Shown here in pieces: positions 4,804 through 6,771 of a stretch of 6,771 nucleotides of DNA (positions are counted from its first letter, which is position 1; every line of letters starts with the position of its first letter). The notes below the pieces were generated by a model that saw only the letters and a list, made by a program, of their open reading frames with translations, was not told the origin of the DNA and did not search any database. The position numbers and the translations under genes are program-made. The DNA is from an uncultured Collinsella sp. (GTDB taxonomy: Bacteria; Actinomycetota; Coriobacteriia; Coriobacteriales; Coriobacteriaceae), in NCBI GenBank assembly GCA_959602645.1, contig CAUGTZ010000040.1, positions 1 to 6,771 of the forward strand, read 5' to 3'.

Positions 4804-6480
4804 TTAGGCGAGCTCGGCGGTACCCAGATCGGCGTGCTTCTGCGGATCAACATAGAGATGCTTGACGCGGTCAGAGCCAGCGATGGTGTGCGTGTAGAAC
4901 ATCACCGGGATAACCGGGCAGTCAGCAGCGACCATGGCGTCGGCCTCCCGCATCTTGGCGATGCGCTCCTCGTCATCAACCGTGGTGCGGGCCTCGTCGA
5001 CCTTGGCATCGAACTCGGGGTTGCTGTAACCGGAGCGGTTGTCGCCACCGAGGGAGTCGGAGTGGAACAGCGGGTACAGGAAGTTGTCCATGATCGGGTA
5101 ATCGGCGATCCAGCCCAGACGGCCGAACTGATAGTTGAAGTTCTGATACTGCTCGAGCAGGGCAGACCACTCAGGGGTATCGGAGACAGCGGTAACGCCA
5201 ACCTTGGCGAGGTCGCCGATGATGGACTCCATGATCTCCTTGTGACCACCGTCCTGGTTGTAGGAAAGGGTCACGCTAATGCCACGATCGCCGTTAGCGC
5301 CAGCGGGAGCGACCTTGTCGAGGTACTCGTTAGCCTTGTCGACGTCATAGGCGCAGAACTCCCATGCGCCCTCCTTGTAGCCGGCGATTCCCGGAGGAAC
5401 AATACCGTCGGCGGGGGTACGGGTACCCTTGAAGATGGTCTTGCAGATGGCCTCACGGTTGATGGCCAGGGAGATGCCCTTGCGCAGGTCGGCGTTATTG
5501 AACGGCTCGGCCGTGGTGTTGCAGGTCAGATAGTACGTGGAAGGCTCGGCACCGAGCAGCATATGCTCGCCGTCACCCATGGTGTAACCGTCCTTGGACT
5601 CGCCACGGTCCTTCTTGGCGGCATCGATCTGAGCAACGGGAACGTCGCAGACATCGAGGTTACCGGCCTGGAACTCCTTGTAAGCGGTCTCCATGTCCTT
5701 GATGACCTGGAAGTGGATGCCATCGATCTTGGCCTTGTCGCCATAGTAATCGTCAAACTTCTTGAGGTTGATCTCCTGGCCATCCTCCCACTTACCGTCC
5801 ATCATGAACGGGCCGTTACCGACCGGGGCAAGGTAGAAGCTCTTGACATCGGACTCGGCGCACTCGGGAACCGGGGACAGAGCCGGGTGAGAGGCGACGA
5901 AGGGGAAGTCGGCGTAAGCGGAAGACAGCTTGACGACGAGGGTCTCATCGTCGGGGCAAGTAACACCGCTGAGCTCGGTAGCGTTGCCGGCAAGCAGATC
6001 GTCATAGCCCTCAACCATGGAAAGGTGATAGGAGACCTCGGAAGGACCATACTCGGTGGCGATGGCCGACTTGGTGTTGACTAGACGCTCCCAACCGAGC
6101 TTGAAGGACTTGGAGGTAACGTCGTCACCGTTGTGGAACTTAGCCTTCTTGATCTTGAAGGTGAACTCGGTGGCGTCGTCGTTAGCCTCAAAGGACTCGC
6201 AAGCCAGCGGAACGATCTCGCCCTTCTCGGGGTCGTACTCCGTCAGAGCGTCGAAGAGCTGGTACTCGACCTGAGTGCCCTGATCCTCCTGGACGTTGTA
6301 GGGGTCGATGCAGACCGGGTTGTTGATGTAGAAGTTCAGCGTCGAACCGGACTCAGAACCGGAAGCGTCGCCGCCCTTCTTGCCGCATGCGGCAAGAAAA
6401 GCCATGGAGCTCGCAGCGAGGGTGCCGCCAACAAAGGCGCGACGACCCATAACGGGCTGGTGGAACATAGAATCAGCCAT
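4804..6480 (-). CDS. oppA: peptide ABC transporter substrate-binding lipoprotein (SBP family 5, OppA-like)
   Basis: This extracellular lipoprotein is expected to bind oligopeptides and hand them to OppB/OppC. Translation from ATG 6480 gives 558 residues. This start is preferred over an upstream in-frame ATG at 6525 because AAGGAGG lies 5 bases before it and the resulting N-terminus is a clean signal peptide. The signal has twin arginines (GRRAFVGG, 12-19), a hydrophobic core and the lipobox LAAC with lipidated Cys32, then a Gly/Ser/Lys linker. Family-5 features follow: YQLFDALTEYDP (73-84), FTFKIKKAKFHNGDDVTSKSF (106-126), GNGPFMM (221-227), DLRKGISLAINREAI (331-345), PEFDAKVDEA (488-497) and CPVIPVMFY (521-529). 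Length is close to the usual 520-560. It is the first operon gene, 157 bases ahead of oppB. The RRxF pattern suggests possible Tat export. Exact ligand specificity is not visible. Confidence 0.95.
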   Translation of the reverse strand: MADSMFHQPVMGRRAFVGGTLAASSMAFLAACGKKGGDASGSESGSTLNFYINNPVCIDPYNVQEDQGTQVEYQLFDALTEYDPEKGEIVPLACESFEANDDATEFTFKIKKAKFHNGDDVTSKSFKLGWERLVNTKSAIATEYGPSEVSYHLSMVEGYDDLLAGNATELSGVTCPDDETLVVKLSSAYADFPFVASHPALSPVPECAESDVKSFYLAPVGNGPFMMDGKWEDGQEINLKKFDDYYGDKAKIDGIHFQVIKDMETAYKEFQAGNLDVCDVPVAQIDAAKKDRGESKDGYTMGDGEHMLLGAEPSTYYLTCNTTAEPFNNADLRKGISLAINREAICKTIFKGTRTPADGIVPPGIAGYKEGAWEFCAYDVDKANEYLDKVAPAGANGDRGISVTLSYNQDGGHKEIMESIIGDLAKVGVTAVSDTPEWSALLEQYQNFNYQFGRLGWIADYPIMDNFLYPLFHSDSLGGDNRSGYSNPEFDAKVDEARTTVDDEERIAKMREADAMVAADCPVIPVMFYTHTIAGSDRVKHLYVDPQKHADLGTAELA

Positions 6481-6485
6481 GCCAT

Positions 6486-6492
6486 CCTCCTT
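6486..6492 (-). promoter_or_regulatory. ribosome-binding site that sets the oppA start
   Basis: On the minus strand AAGGAGG ends 5 bases before the ATG at 6480. This near-perfect Shine-Dalgarno sequence decides the start in favour of MADSMF. The longer reading frame from 6525 would add 15 residues (MPGRIHFVLSHKEDG) ahead of the signal peptide with no comparable site. Confidence 0.9.
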
Positions 6493-6576
6493 ATGAGATA
6501 GGACAAAGTGAATTCGGCCGGGCAACGTCGAGACAGCCCAATCGAACCATTCAAACGCGGTCCGCTGTTATGGCTG

Positions 6577-6605
6577 GTTATGCAATGCGGGCCAACGTTT
6601 TGCAA
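6577..6605 (-). promoter_or_regulatory. candidate sigma-70-type promoter for the opp operon
   Basis: On the minus strand TTGCAA (6605-6600, four of six matches to TTGACA) is followed after exactly 17 bases by CATAAC (6582-6577, four of six matches to TATAAT). This would place the transcription start near 6570 and leave a 5' leader of roughly 90 bases before the oppA ATG. A second CATAAC lies at 6572-6567. The match is moderate, and other weak candidates exist further upstream, such as TTTACA at 6717-6712. Confidence 0.35.
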
Positions 6606-6702
6606 TACAGTAGCGCATTTTATGCACAATTTGGCGCTGATTCCGGTTAACGGTCGAGAATTTCTTTAGTTGGGCGAAGTATGTGGGGATATTTTGGCTC
6701 TG

Positions 6703-6716
6703 TTACAAGTCTGTAA
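6703..6716. promoter_or_regulatory. small operator-like palindrome TTACA-N4-TGTAA
   Basis: TTACA (6703-6707) and TGTAA (6712-6716) form a perfect 5-bp inverted repeat with a 4-base centre. The size suits a dimeric helix-turn-helix regulator. It lies about 100 bases upstream of the candidate promoter, just after the terminator-like hairpin of the preceding unit. No regulator gene is in the window to support a pairing, and short palindromes arise by chance. Confidence 0.2.
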
Positions 6717-6722
6717 AATCAG

Positions 6723-6745
6723 AACCACCCTTAAAAAGGGTGGTT
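6723..6745. terminator. intrinsic terminator-like hairpin at the upstream boundary of the operon
   Basis: AACCACCCTT (6723-6732), loop AAA, AAGGGTGGTT (6736-6745) is a perfect 10-bp stem. The plus-strand tail is TTTGCTCTTA and the minus-strand tail is CTGATTTTAC, so it could stop transcription in either direction. With the opp operon starting downstream on the minus strand, it most likely ends a preceding minus-strand gene. The last 21 bases of the window read on the minus strand as SPWVIP followed by TAA (6753-6751), five bases before the stem. This is compatible with such a gene's end but far too short to prove it. Confidence 0.6.
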
Positions 6746-6771
6746 TGCTCTTAGGGTATAACCCACGGGCT

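Noticed and set aside
4777..6084. A 435-codon open frame on the plus strand opposite the binding-protein gene
   Set aside because: It is antisense to a gene with a clear signal peptide and family-5 motifs. Its valine/leucine/glycine-rich translation is the expected mirror of that gene's codon use.
6481..6525. A start for the binding protein 15 codons upstream (6525)
   Set aside because: It would place a non-signal sequence before the signal peptide and has no good Shine-Dalgarno site, whereas AAGGAGG sits 5 bases before the ATG at 6480.
6751..6771. A tRNA 3' end, from the GGGTATAACCC foldback
   Set aside because: The loop is only three bases and lacks the TTC-R-A T-loop pattern, and no acceptor stem or CCA end is seen.

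Overview
The window looks like chromosomal DNA from a high-GC Gram-positive anaerobe. Coriobacteriia, perhaps Collinsella-like, is my best guess. It rests on strong G/C third-position codon preference, purine-rich Shine-Dalgarno sites, and a lipoprotein solute-binding protein with a twin-arginine-type signal and an LAAC lipobox. This placement is inference; no taxonomic marker gene is present.

Almost all of the window (536-6480, minus strand) is one complete oligopeptide ABC importer operon. In transcription order it encodes a lipoprotein solute-binding protein (6480-4804), an OppB-type permease (4646-3609), an OppC-type permease (3594-2659), and OppD-type and OppF-type ATPases (2656-1565 and 1564-536). 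The four distal genes are packed with gaps of 14, 2 and 0 bases, so they are almost certainly co-transcribed and translationally coupled. A 157-base gap with a strong hairpin separates the binding-protein gene from the permeases, as is common where the binding protein is made in excess. The lipoprotein captures peptides outside the cell, OppB/OppC form the membrane channel, and OppD/OppF hydrolyse ATP at the cytoplasmic face.

Upstream of the operon (6481-6771) there is a strong Shine-Dalgarno site, a plausible sigma-70-type promoter, direct TGCAAT repeats 20 bases apart, a small TTACA-N4-TGTAA palindrome, and a terminator-like hairpin that probably closes the preceding transcription unit.

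The most unusual part is the roughly 470-base region at the left end (66-535), between the end of the operon and a possible gene fragment at the window edge. It holds two large foldback elements of nearly equal length (90-214 and 396-519). Each has a 28-29 bp outer stem, a two-sided internal loop and a capped inner hairpin. The stems are almost wholly different in sequence between the two copies, but the internal-loop sequences and one short box in the outer stem are nearly identical and lie in inverted orientation. Stem sequences that differ while pairing is kept, with conserved loops, are the signature of a structured RNA or DNA family rather than of a simple duplicated repeat. Between them sit two terminator-like hairpins enclosed by a short outer stem. 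I do not recognise this element family. No transposase, reverse transcriptase, CRISPR array, rRNA or tRNA is visible.
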